Positions 1 to 6,986 of a DNA stretch of 22,615 bases are shown in pieces. Location: positions 1 through 22,615 of the forward strand of contig JBBDRV010000187.1 in assembly GCA_040905285.1 (NCBI GenBank). The letters are read 5' to 3'. The notes beneath the pieces were generated by a model that saw only the letters and a list, made by a program, of their open reading frames with translations, was not told where the DNA came from and ran no database searches. The translations under genes and the position numbers were made by a program. The first letter of the stretch is position 1. Each line of letters begins with the position of its first letter. This DNA is from JBBDRV01 sp040905285. Its GTDB lineage: Bacteria > Bacteroidota > Rhodothermia > Balneolales > Balneolaceae.

Positions 1-387
1 CGCAGTTATGTATTTCTTATTCTCATAGACAATCATTTTTAATGCCTTTTCAATCTCTTCGGGTATGCTCTTTTTTGTCAGATAACCGGAAGCACCCGCC
101 TGAAAACTTCGTACTGCAAACCGATCGGCGGGATACATACTCAACATGAGTACCGGTATTTGCAGATATCTCTTTCGCAGATCCTTCAGGATATCGAGAC
201 CGTTCTTTTCAGGCAGTTCTATATCAAGAATAATGATATCAGGACTAATTGTTTCCAGTGCATTGAATAACTTACGGCTGTCTGTCGCCTCGCCTTCAAC
301 CGACACTTTGATGTCTTCGCTGTTCAAAATTCTTTTCAACCCCTCTATGACCAATGGGTGGTCATCGACAATAATTGTTTTAATCAT
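1..387 (-). CDS. NarL/FixJ-type response regulator, receiver domain (C-terminus outside window)
   Basis: Partial gene running off the left edge; the 129 visible residues form nearly a whole receiver domain. The acidic pair (IVDDHPL, D8-D9), the phospho-acceptor D55 in IIILDIELP and the conserved lysine in GYLTKKS are all present, so it should be phosphorylatable. It is a close paralogue of the regulator at 1454-2098 (shared LPVLMLSM/IPVLMLSM and DRFAVR..AGASGY segments), which has a LuxR-type helix-turn-helix, so a DNA-binding half probably lies beyond base 1. The start is ATG at 385-387, giving MIKTIIVDD; an ATG further upstream at 393-395 runs into a stop. No kinase is adjacent. The kinase at 2180-3997 is the nearest candidate partner, on the same strand. 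Confidence 0.9.
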   Translation of the reverse strand, partial: MIKTIIVDDHPLVIEGLKRILNSEDIKVSVEGEATDSRKLFNALETISPDIIILDIELPEKNGLDILKDLRKRYLQIPVLMLSMYPADRFAVRSFQAGASGYLTKKSIPEEIEKALKMIVYENKKYITA

Positions 388-842
388 CTCTTCATAGTGT
401 TCCATTCATCGAGCTGGATTAAACTTATCCTATATACAGCTTAACAGAAATAAAATGAACTGTGATTATAGTGTAGTTTTTTACATATTTTTTTGTAATA
501 GTAACTGACAATATATTTGGCTATAAAAGTTCACTATGTACTTTATATTTTATTATTAAAAAACATGTTGTTTTATTACCTTCGGGCTATGATTTTTGAC
601 ACAGACAATTATCCTATTATGCACAGACGTATATACCAGAGTGGGGAAAAACACAAACCGGCGTTTGGAACCATTCAACGCGGAACAGATGCCGGAACTG
701 AATGGAATTTAATCGGAATGAAAAGTGAAGGGGGTGCCGCATAATATCGCAACAGTACTGCAGCGTGGAGAATAGTATACTGCAGATAGTATACTGCAGG
801 TTGCCCGGCGGTCTCTTTTGCAGTGGGTTAACTCGGAAAGCC
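388..842. other. Intergenic region with no convincing gene
   Basis: AT-rich near the regulator start, more balanced further right. A plus-strand reading frame covering 517-744 exists, but its product matches nothing I recognise and its composition is not gene-like. A plus-strand 8-mer fitting the Bacteroidetes -7 consensus TAnnTTTG (TATATTTG, 512-519) is present, but the upstream TTTG is only 16 bases away, so I do not call it a promoter. The right part should have encoded the lost C-terminal half of the decayed regulator at 843-1190. No helix-turn-helix could be read there in any minus frame. Confidence 0.5.
772..799. repeat. Tandem 14-bp direct repeat, two perfect copies
   Basis: ATAGTATACTGCAG occurs at 772-785 and again at 786-799 with no gap. 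An imperfect third copy (ACAGTACTGCAG) lies just left at 752-763. Each unit contains the palindromes GTATAC and CTGCAG. It sits just downstream of the decayed response-regulator remnant, where its missing half would have been. It may be a replication-slippage scar or an operator-like site; the sequence alone does not decide. Confidence 0.85.
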
Positions 843-1190
843 TTAGAACAGACGCATATGACTACCATTGACACTTTTATGGTAACTTCCCTGTGTCTGT
901 CTCTCTAAATAATTTACTACATGGTGGTCAAGAGGATGTATACTGATAAAATGAAGTACTACTTTTGGATGGATTCGCTCAACCTCTTCCAAAAGGTCTA
1001 CACCACATTTCCAGGTTACGGCAACATCAACCACGGCAGCATCTGGTTTGTGCCGGGCAAGCAGTTTAATAAACTTTTGAATGGTTGTTGCCTGTCCCAC
1101 GATTTCGGACCCCGGAAGCTGTTCAGCGAGAGCTTGATTTATTCCTTTAATTACTAATGGATGATAGGCGGCAATCAGGATACGTCTCAT
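843..1190 (-). pseudogene. Truncated response-regulator remnant (receiver only, acidic pair lost)
   Basis: The 115-residue product aligns along its length with the receiver domains of its two neighbours: HPLVIKGI near residues 10-17, phospho-acceptor-like D55 in AAVVDVAV, and a conserved lysine near 105 in the segment QGSYHKS. The Mg2+-binding acidic pair is replaced (IAAYHPL instead of IVDDHPL), the usual post-aspartate proline segment reads VAVTWKCG, and the protein stops a few residues after the lysine. The last receiver helix and the whole LuxR-type DNA-binding domain are therefore missing. The following sequence (617-842) shows no continuation in any frame. Best read as a decaying paralogue; a stand-alone pseudo-receiver that still binds a partner is the alternative. 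Confidence 0.65.
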
Positions 1191-1303
1191 AATTATTGTA
1201 AATTAAATAGCCCATTTTTATATTATATTAGTAATTAAATTATATTAATTTACTGAAAAAATAAATAGTAAAATTTATTATATAAAGGTAAGAATATAAT
1301 TAC

Positions 1304-1330
1304 ACATCATGTAGTATTTATTCATGATGT
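1304..1330. repeat. Perfect 8-bp inverted repeat
   Basis: ACATCATG at 1304-1311 is repeated inverted as CATGATGT at 1323-1330 around an 11-base AT-rich spacer. It lies between the stop of the 1454-2098 regulator and the start of the remnant at 843-1190. It could be a factor-binding site or a weak hairpin in the 3' region; no T-run follows it on the minus strand. Confidence 0.6.
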
Positions 1331-1339
1331 TTGTCTGCA

Positions 1340-1387
1340 GCAGGCAGCAGACCCGGAATCCGCCGGATTTCTCCGGCTTCTGCCTGC
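1340..1387. terminator. GC-rich hairpin downstream of a response regulator (possible terminator)
   Basis: GCAGGCAG (1340-1347) pairs perfectly with CTGCCTGC (1380-1387). The interior can form a second small stem (AATCC/GGATT around the CCGG-rich centre). It lies 67 bases past the stop of the minus-strand regulator. It lacks a clear U-tract on either strand, so a factor-independent terminator is only a possibility; mRNA stabilisation is another. Confidence 0.4.
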
Positions 1388-1453
1388 CATTCTCTCTCGC
1401 TTTTGAATATTCTGTTTTTCAGATACCTGATTATTATATATCTGAACAGCTTT

Positions 1454-2098
1454 TCAATCTATCAAGTCCTGCTGAATAGCATATCGAGCCAGTTCCACAT
1501 TTGACTTCATATTCATTTTGTCTTTCAGACGGGCCCTGTAGGTGTGAATAGTCTGCACACTCAGGGACAGCTCTTCAGCGATATCCCCGATTTTTTTCCC
1601 TGAAGCGATCATGCATAGAATCTGGTATTCCCTGTCGGAAAGAGTCTCATGCAGAGACTTGTTACCACTGCTGTCTATTTGAAGGGCAAGCTGCTCGGCT
1701 ACTTCGGGACTGATATATCTTTTCCTGAGCGTCACAATTGTCCGGATGGCTTTAACCAGCTCGTCTGAAATACTGGTTTTGGTCATATACCCAGAAGCTC
1801 CTGCTTTCATGGCCCGAACGGCAAAACGATCTTCTGGATGCATGCTCAACATCAGCACCGGCAGTTGGGAATACAAATTTTTAATATCTTTTAAAACATC
1901 CATTCCACTTCTTCCCGGCATCGCAATATCCAGAATTACTATGTCCGGCAGTTGCTTAGACAGCATCTCCTGCATTTCTGCGGCATTCGAGGCCTCGTAT
2001 GCTACCTCAATATCCATCGAACCTTTTGATACCACTTTTTTTAAACCTTCCCAGACCAAGGGATGGTCATCTACGATCATTACTTTAATCATGCTCAT
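1454..2098 (-). CDS. NarL/FixJ-family response regulator (receiver + LuxR-type HTH)
   Basis: A 214-residue DNA-binding response regulator of normal family length. Residues 1-120 are a receiver with acidic pair D10-D11, phospho-acceptor D57 (IVILDIAMP), and K107 in GYMTKTS. Residues about 150-212 are a LuxR/GerE helix-turn-helix, seen in LSDREYQILCMIASGKKIGDIAEELSLS with recognition-helix sequence SVQTIHTYRARLKDKM. It lies 81 bases downstream of a NarX-type histidine kinase on the same strand, the classical kinase-regulator pairing, so it is very probably that kinase's output and binds DNA when phosphorylated. Two ATGs are possible (2098 and 2092); the second matches the start of the paralogue at 1-387. 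Target genes cannot be told from the window. Confidence 0.95.
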   Translation of the reverse strand: MSMIKVMIVDDHPLVWEGLKKVVSKGSMDIEVAYEASNAAEMQEMLSKQLPDIVILDIAMPGRSGMDVLKDIKNLYSQLPVLMLSMHPEDRFAVRAMKAGASGYMTKTSISDELVKAIRTIVTLRKRYISPEVAEQLALQIDSSGNKSLHETLSDREYQILCMIASGKKIGDIAEELSLSVQTIHTYRARLKDKMNMKSNVELARYAIQQDLID

Positions 2099-2179
2099 TT
2101 TTACACCAATATTTACGCCTTTACAGTTACGGTTACTTTCAATTTTAATTACAGCAAAACATTTACTTATTCAAAACTT

Positions 2180-3997
2180 TTACAGTGGAATTTTTAAAAT
2201 TACTGTTGTTCCCTCATTTCTGTTTCCTCTGAATATAATATCACCTCCCAAAAATTGACTTCGTTCATACATTCCAATGATACCAAGAGAATCCGGCGCA
2301 TTGATTTTGTCTCTCGAAATACCTCTGCCATTATCATGCACGATCAGCACAACATGCTGATCGTCTTTTTTCAAATGGACCTCCACCTTTGTTGCCTCCG
2401 CATGTTCCTGGATATTGCTGAAGGTTTCCTGCAAAATTCTGAAAATGGCGGTGGAACGTTCATCATCAACAGGATCGACTGATTCAATAATGCTGGCAAA
2501 TGAGATCTTGATATCGGATTCAGCCTCAAATTTTCTGCACTGCCATTCAATTGCTTCATTGAGCCCGAGCGTATCCAGAACTTCGGGTCTTAGATCTGTG
2601 GTGATACGTTGTACTGAATTTATTATCGTATCAAAACGTTCAATAATGCTCTCAACTTCACGGATAAAGTTTACATCCAGTTGACTCTCCTGCTCTTCGA
2701 TCGTTTTCTCTTTCAGTAAATAGAGTTCCATCTTCAGAACCGTCAGCATCTGGCCCAGTTCATCATGTATTTCCCGTGCTACCCGGATCCTTTCGTCTTC
2801 ACGTATACGGTCCTGTTTAGCATAGAGGTTTCTGAGCAGTTCACTGTACGCCTGAAGTTTTTTCTCTACTTTTTTTAAATCCGTAATATCCTGTCCCGTG
2901 CCGATCATCTTAACCGGATGACCCTCATCATCACAAATCACTTCTCCCCTGACGTGCAAAACCCTTTCCTCTCCGTCGGGGCGTACGATCCGATGTTCAA
3001 AATCTACTTTACCCCGCTCTACCAACGCCTGCTGCATGGCTTTTTTTGCACTTTTCAGATCATCGGGATGTATTATTTGAGGTTCATTTTTTAATGAACT
3101 TGGAGCATTCTCATGCTCAATCCCGTAAATTCTACTCAGCTCTCTGGACCATCGGAGCAAATCATTTCTGAATTCCCACTCCCAGCTGCCCAACTGGGCT
3201 ATTTCCTGTGCGGTAGTTAACTGCTGTTTTCTCTTCTGCAGTTTTTCCCGAACAGTCACCCTCTCGGATATATCTCTTGAATTGACAATGATGTACGGTG
3301 CTTCCTCTTTATCAGAATCAGATACGAAATGGGCAACACTTTCAAGATATCTCCAGGAACCATTTTTATGCCTGAACCTGAATTCGGACAGATCCATTTT
3401 TTTTTCAGTTTTATACAACCGGTGTAACCGTATGGTAACGGGTTGTCTGTTATCCGGATGTATATAATTTACAATATACTTTCCCATCAGCTCTTCAGGA
3501 TCATAGCCCATTATCCGTTTCAGAGACGGACTAATATACCGGATAGACCCGTCATTGTTCAGGACCGTAATTATATCAAGGGTATTTTCAATCAGGTTTT
3601 TAAAATAAGCTTCGCTTTTTGAAAGTCTCTCCTCGGTCAGCTTCCGGCGATCTACCTCCCGCTGCAATTGATTATTTCTGAGATCAAGCTTTTTTATCAG
3701 TTCCTGATATCCCTGGCTCCTCATTTCATAGGGCGCAAGACATTCAGATAAAAATTCAACTGAATTTTTAAATTCCGCACCCTTGCCATTTTGACGATAC
3801 CACACATGAATCTTTGCCATTGCTTCATAATAGATACTCATGATATCCAGCTCTCCTATACCCTCTTTAATAGCTGTCTCCCCCAGATAATTTGCTTCGA
3901 CCAGAGTTGATGCACTCTGGTCAACTAGAAAACTCTCCAGTTTCAGGAAGAACTGATGTTTAACTTCTTCTCTGGAGTTATCCATTTTCACATGCAT
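2180..3997 (-). CDS. NarX-type sensor histidine kinase with RsbU-N-like region and two PAS domains
   Basis: A 605-residue, apparently soluble kinase with no membrane segment. Residues 1-105 resemble the RsbU N-terminal/RsbRD-like helical domain found in front of some phosphatases and kinases (ending FLSECLAPYEMRSQGYQEL). A short coiled coil follows, then PAS+PAC 1 (about 125-245, YISPSLKRIMGYDPEEL), PAS+PAC 2 (about 255-380, with the PAS_3-type motif FEHRIVRPDGEERVLHVRGE), a HisKA_3 dimerisation domain with the phospho-accepting H411 in AREIHDELGQ, and a HATPase_c domain with N box, DNGRG and GIIGMYERSQFLGG. This is the NarX/DesK class that partners NarL-type regulators, and such a regulator follows directly. 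The PAS domains suggest a cytosolic small-molecule, redox or light signal, but no ligand residue is certain. A second ATG at 3985 is an alternative start; GGAAGGA lies upstream of the first. Confidence 0.95.
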   Translation of the reverse strand: MHVKMDNSREEVKHQFFLKLESFLVDQSASTLVEANYLGETAIKEGIGELDIMSIYYEAMAKIHVWYRQNGKGAEFKNSVEFLSECLAPYEMRSQGYQELIKKLDLRNNQLQREVDRRKLTEERLSKSEAYFKNLIENTLDIITVLNNDGSIRYISPSLKRIMGYDPEELMGKYIVNYIHPDNRQPVTIRLHRLYKTEKKMDLSEFRFRHKNGSWRYLESVAHFVSDSDKEEAPYIIVNSRDISERVTVREKLQKRKQQLTTAQEIAQLGSWEWEFRNDLLRWSRELSRIYGIEHENAPSSLKNEPQIIHPDDLKSAKKAMQQALVERGKVDFEHRIVRPDGEERVLHVRGEVICDDEGHPVKMIGTGQDITDLKKVEKKLQAYSELLRNLYAKQDRIREDERIRVAREIHDELGQMLTVLKMELYLLKEKTIEEQESQLDVNFIREVESIIERFDTIINSVQRITTDLRPEVLDTLGLNEAIEWQCRKFEAESDIKISFASIIESVDPVDDERSTAIFRILQETFSNIQEHAEATKVEVHLKKDDQHVVLIVHDNGRGISRDKINAPDSLGIIGMYERSQFLGGDIIFRGNRNEGTTVILKIPL

Positions 3998-4545
3998 ATA
4001 TTAGTCTTATGTCCTTCCTTCTATGATGCATAATCACAAAAAATGTTCCTCTTGTCTCATTAAAAAGCATTGTATATGAGATAAGACCAGCGTCTTCGAC
4101 GATAGATCATCCACTGAGAGTTTGCCTGTTCTGAACACATTGACAGGAAAATCCTGATTTCCAGCATAGCGACAGAATCTCCGTTCCTGATTTTTCAGGA
4201 CTGGACAGTTGTATACCCTTGCATGATGAATAGAAAATACTACATCCCATCTATTCAGAAATCAAAAAGGATTCAGCTGAAAATTCATATAAATCCTTCT
4301 ACAAATTCCTCAAAATATTTGAAACCCGCCGACAATGTATACCTGACTGAAGTAATAATAAAGAACGAGGTATCGAATAGAAGTGGCCTTTATTATTATT
4401 TGTTTGTAGCAATTTATATGACAATCTTAATTAATAGAAATGATACTTTTTGCCTCCTTTTTCAAACAAAAATCATCCATGCCCGTATCTGGATTATCTC
4501 GGATTTAATCTGGCATTTGTAAACCGGATACAGCACCAGAAAAAT
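3998..4545. other. Intergenic region, divergent between kinase and PspC-domain gene
   Basis: Must contain the promoters for the minus-strand kinase and for the plus-strand PspC-domain gene. I see no confident -35/-10 pair. A plus-strand frame at 4223-4522 gives an AT-driven Ile/Tyr/Asn-rich product with no recognisable feature and overlaps the leader of the next gene, so I do not call it. Two small palindromes lie here (4144-4156 and 4185-4200). Confidence 0.5.
4144..4200. repeat. Two small palindromes sharing the half-site CAGGA/TCCTG
   Basis: CAGGA-AAA-TCCTG at 4144-4156 and TCCTGA-TTTT-TCAGGA at 4185-4200 are both perfect. They use the same half-site in opposite orientation, about 40 bases apart, 150-200 bases upstream of the histidine-kinase start. 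They may be an operator pair or simply small hairpins; at this length chance is a real alternative. Confidence 0.4.
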
Positions 4546-4728
4546 ATGTCATCCAGACTAAGAAAATCACGGACAGACAAAATGATAACAGGAGTTTGCG
4601 GTGGTATAGCCGAATATCTTGGCTGGGACCCTGCTATTGTCCGCATCCTTTACATCATTCTCATTCTTTTCTCTTTCGGCACGATGGTACTCATCTATTT
4701 TATCCTGGCATTTATTATGCCGCGTTAG
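4546..4728 (+). CDS. PspC-domain small membrane protein
   Basis: A 60-residue protein that is essentially one PspC domain: basic N-terminus (RLRKSRTDKMITG), the family hallmark VCGGIAEYLGWDP at about residues 17-29, then one hydrophobic membrane segment (about 33-57) ending in the typical FIMPR. In enterobacteria PspC is an inner-membrane sensor of the phage-shock envelope-stress response. Stand-alone short PspC proteins like this are common and mostly uncharacterised. I chose ATG at 4546 because it begins just before the domain; an upstream in-frame ATG at 4450 would add 32 residues with no family match. No PspA or PspB is nearby, so its partner is unknown. Confidence 0.85.
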   Translation: MSSRLRKSRTDKMITGVCGGIAEYLGWDPAIVRILYIILILFSFGTMVLIYFILAFIMPR

Positions 4729-4864
4729 ATCCCTGTACCCGGCAGATATCAAACTGACCCGCATGATCGGGAATATGTTGAAAGAAATCCGTATGAATCT
4801 GTACTTTTCTGTATTATCCGACACCGTCTGAACCCTTTCGGTAAGGATCAATCAATACCCATCC

Positions 4865-5713
4865 ATGAGAGTCGGAATAATCGGAGATAAAAATCGTGCT
4901 GCAGTCTGGGAAAAATATCTCAGGTCATTACTTGCTGTGAAAGAAGTTGTCATTACCTCCAGTCTTTCTGAAGCAGAAAATATCCAGGCCTGTATTATAC
5001 TCGACGATACAGCAGGGAATCTTCACCTTTTGTCAGACTCCATCCGCCTTGGTATTCATTCCTATCTGATTTCTGAATTGCCTGTGGACGAAGAACAGTT
5101 GAAACGTATCTGCTCACTGAGTCAGGAGTCCGATGTGAGGGTTCAATTCTCACATTGGCCAACAATTTCACCGGCATCACAATGGATGAAGAATCAGCTG
5201 CCAAAACCTGACTTCATCCAGATTATCAAAGAACAGTCTCACCTGAATTTTACAGAAAACCGGAGACAGCTGTCCCGTTCCTGGACAGACGAAATAGGAT
5301 GGATTATGAAATGGATGGATATGGGGACCCACAGGATTGAAGCACAGGAGGTAGTTCCCGGCAACAGGGATTGGGGAATCAGAATCTTCATCAAATTTGA
5401 AAATGGATCCACAGCATCCCTTTTTATTCTGACAGCAGGCACCGAAAAAAATCATCGACGAATCGCTTCCGGTTCCAACTTGCTGCTGGATTGCAGGGTC
5501 GAGCATCAAACCGTAAAAAAAACTCTTATCAGTGGTTCTCAGGGAATATCTGCAGAATCACAAACTTTTGACCGGTCAAGGTCGGCCGGCATTTCGGTAC
5601 TGCTTTTTTTCAAAGCGATTAAACTGAAAAAAGATACTGCTTTTACACCTTTTGACGCACTTAAAACCGCCGCAACAGTGAAAAACATCAACGGCCTGCT
5701 GAAACAGTTATAG
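4865..5713 (+). CDS. Degenerate Gfo/Idh/MocA-like Rossmann-fold protein
   Basis: 282 residues. The N-terminus MRVGIIGDKNRAAVWEKYL looks like the first strand-loop-helix of a Gfo/Idh/MocA NAD(P)-binding domain. A second strand follows (ACIILDD near 40-50), then a GIHSYLISELP segment at the place where active members carry the EKP motif. The usual glycine pattern is eroded and the EKP lysine is absent. The C-terminal half (about 130-260) fits the alpha/beta substrate domain, including WTDEIGWIMKWMDMGTHRIE and a strand-rich stretch FIKFENGSTASLFIL. It is shorter than typical members (330-400). Probably a non-catalytic or altered relative; function unknown. It follows the PspC-domain gene by 136 bases on the same strand and converges on the fad operon. 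Confidence 0.6.
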   Translation: MRVGIIGDKNRAAVWEKYLRSLLAVKEVVITSSLSEAENIQACIILDDTAGNLHLLSDSIRLGIHSYLISELPVDEEQLKRICSLSQESDVRVQFSHWPTISPASQWMKNQLPKPDFIQIIKEQSHLNFTENRRQLSRSWTDEIGWIMKWMDMGTHRIEAQEVVPGNRDWGIRIFIKFENGSTASLFILTAGTEKNHRRIASGSNLLLDCRVEHQTVKKTLISGSQGISAESQTFDRSRSAGISVLLFFKAIKLKKDTAFTPFDALKTAATVKNINGLLKQL

Positions 5714-5766
5714 ATGATGATTCTTAAACCGTCTGTGTTTCATGTACCAGCGCCGGCAGCTGTAGA

Positions 5767-6972
5767 TCATGAAGTCACAGAGTTAAAAGAATTAACTCTT
5801 TCGAAGATCCCGGCCGCTCCCATACCACCCCCCACACACATGGTCACCAACCCATACCTCTTGTTGCGGCGTTCAAGTTCATAGAGTATCTGTGTTGTAA
5901 GTTTGGCACCGGTGCATCCGAGGGGGTGGCCCATGGCAATAGCGCCTCCGTTCACATTGACCTTCTCCTCGTTCATTCCCAGTTCCCGTATTACAGCCAG
6001 AGTTTGAGCGGCAAATGCTTCATTCAATTCAATAAGATCTATCTCATCAAGTTTCAGTCCTGCATAATCCAGCACTTTCGGCACGGCTTCTACCGGACCT
6101 ATACCCATAAGGTCGGGAGGAACGCCGGCAACAGCAAAGCCGAGGTACCGGGCCATCGGAGTAACACCCAGCTCTTCCGCCCTGTCCCGGCTCATGACCA
6201 CAACAGCAGAAGCTGCATCATTCATCTGGGAAGAATTACCGGCTGTAACACGTCCATCCTGCATGAAAACAGCTTTCAATTCACCCAGTGCTTTAAGTGA
6301 CGTATTTTTTCTGGGTCCCTCATCTTTTCTGAATATGTATTTATATTCCTCTTTTTGCCCTTCCGGAGTTACATATTTGCTGGTAATCCCAACGGGGGTA
6401 ATCTGATCATCAAAGCAGCCTTTTTCCCATGCCCCGACAGCTTTCCGATGGCTGTTCAGGGCATACAGATCCTGGTCCTTCCGATGGATGTCATACTTGC
6501 CCGCCACCTTTTCCGCCGTAAGCCCCATATTGAGATAGACCTCCGGCCGGTTCTCTGCCAACTCCGGATTCGGATGATTAACATATCCACCCATTGGTAC
6601 GAGAGACATACTCTCGACACCGCCTGCAATAATGATATCAGCTCCTCCCGACAGTATGCGTTCTGCTGCAATAGAAATCGCCTGCAGTCCTGAAGAACAG
6701 AATCGGTTGATCGTCATTCCGGGTACAGAATCAGGCAATCCGCCGAGAATAGCACATTGCCGCGCAACATTCATTCCCTGGGAGGCTTCGGGAAATGCGC
6801 ACCCCATAATCACATCTTCAATCATGTCCGGCTCGAGACCCGGCGTGCGTTTCAACAAATCCCTGATCACTTCTCCTCCCAGTGTATCAGGTCTGGTAAA
6901 GCGAAGGGATCCTTTTCCTGCTTTTCCACAGGCAGTACGGCAAGCCGATGCAATGTAAATTTCTTTAGCCAT
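5767..6972 (-). CDS. fadA: Acetyl-CoA acyltransferase (3-ketoacyl-CoA thiolase)
   Basis: A 401-residue thiolase that cleaves 3-ketoacyl-CoA with CoA to acetyl-CoA and a shortened acyl-CoA, the last step of beta-oxidation. All catalytic positions are visible: nucleophile C92 in NRFCSSGLQAI, H349 in GGAIAMGHPLGCTGA and C379 in CVGGGMGAAGIFE. NEAFAAQ lies near residue 320. Length is normal. It starts 14 bases after the FadN stop and is the last gene of the acyl-CoA synthetase-FadN-FadA operon. The same FadN-FadA pairing is known from Bacillus subtilis (fadNAE). A biosynthetic acetoacetyl-CoA thiolase is the main alternative; the FadN neighbour argues for degradation. Confidence 0.96.
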   Translation of the reverse strand: MAKEIYIASACRTACGKAGKGSLRFTRPDTLGGEVIRDLLKRTPGLEPDMIEDVIMGCAFPEASQGMNVARQCAILGGLPDSVPGMTINRFCSSGLQAISIAAERILSGGADIIIAGGVESMSLVPMGGYVNHPNPELAENRPEVYLNMGLTAEKVAGKYDIHRKDQDLYALNSHRKAVGAWEKGCFDDQITPVGITSKYVTPEGQKEEYKYIFRKDEGPRKNTSLKALGELKAVFMQDGRVTAGNSSQMNDAASAVVVMSRDRAEELGVTPMARYLGFAVAGVPPDLMGIGPVEAVPKVLDYAGLKLDEIDLIELNEAFAAQTLAVIRELGMNEEKVNVNGGAIAMGHPLGCTGAKLTTQILYELERRNKRYGLVTMCVGGGMGAAGIFERVNSFNSVTS

Positions 6973-6986
6973 AGTTTACCAGTGTC

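Noticed and set aside
517..744. Plus-strand open frame of 75 codons in the gap after the first regulator
   Set aside because: No recognisable motif, unlikely composition, no ribosome site, and it overlaps an equally long minus-strand frame.
617..874. Minus-strand open frame that might continue the truncated regulator
   Set aside because: Contains no LuxR-type helix-turn-helix signature, so it is not a frameshifted C-terminal half.
4223..4522. Plus-strand open frame of 99 codons before the PspC-domain gene
   Set aside because: AT-driven Ile/Tyr/Asn-rich product with no family resemblance; overlaps the leader of the real gene.
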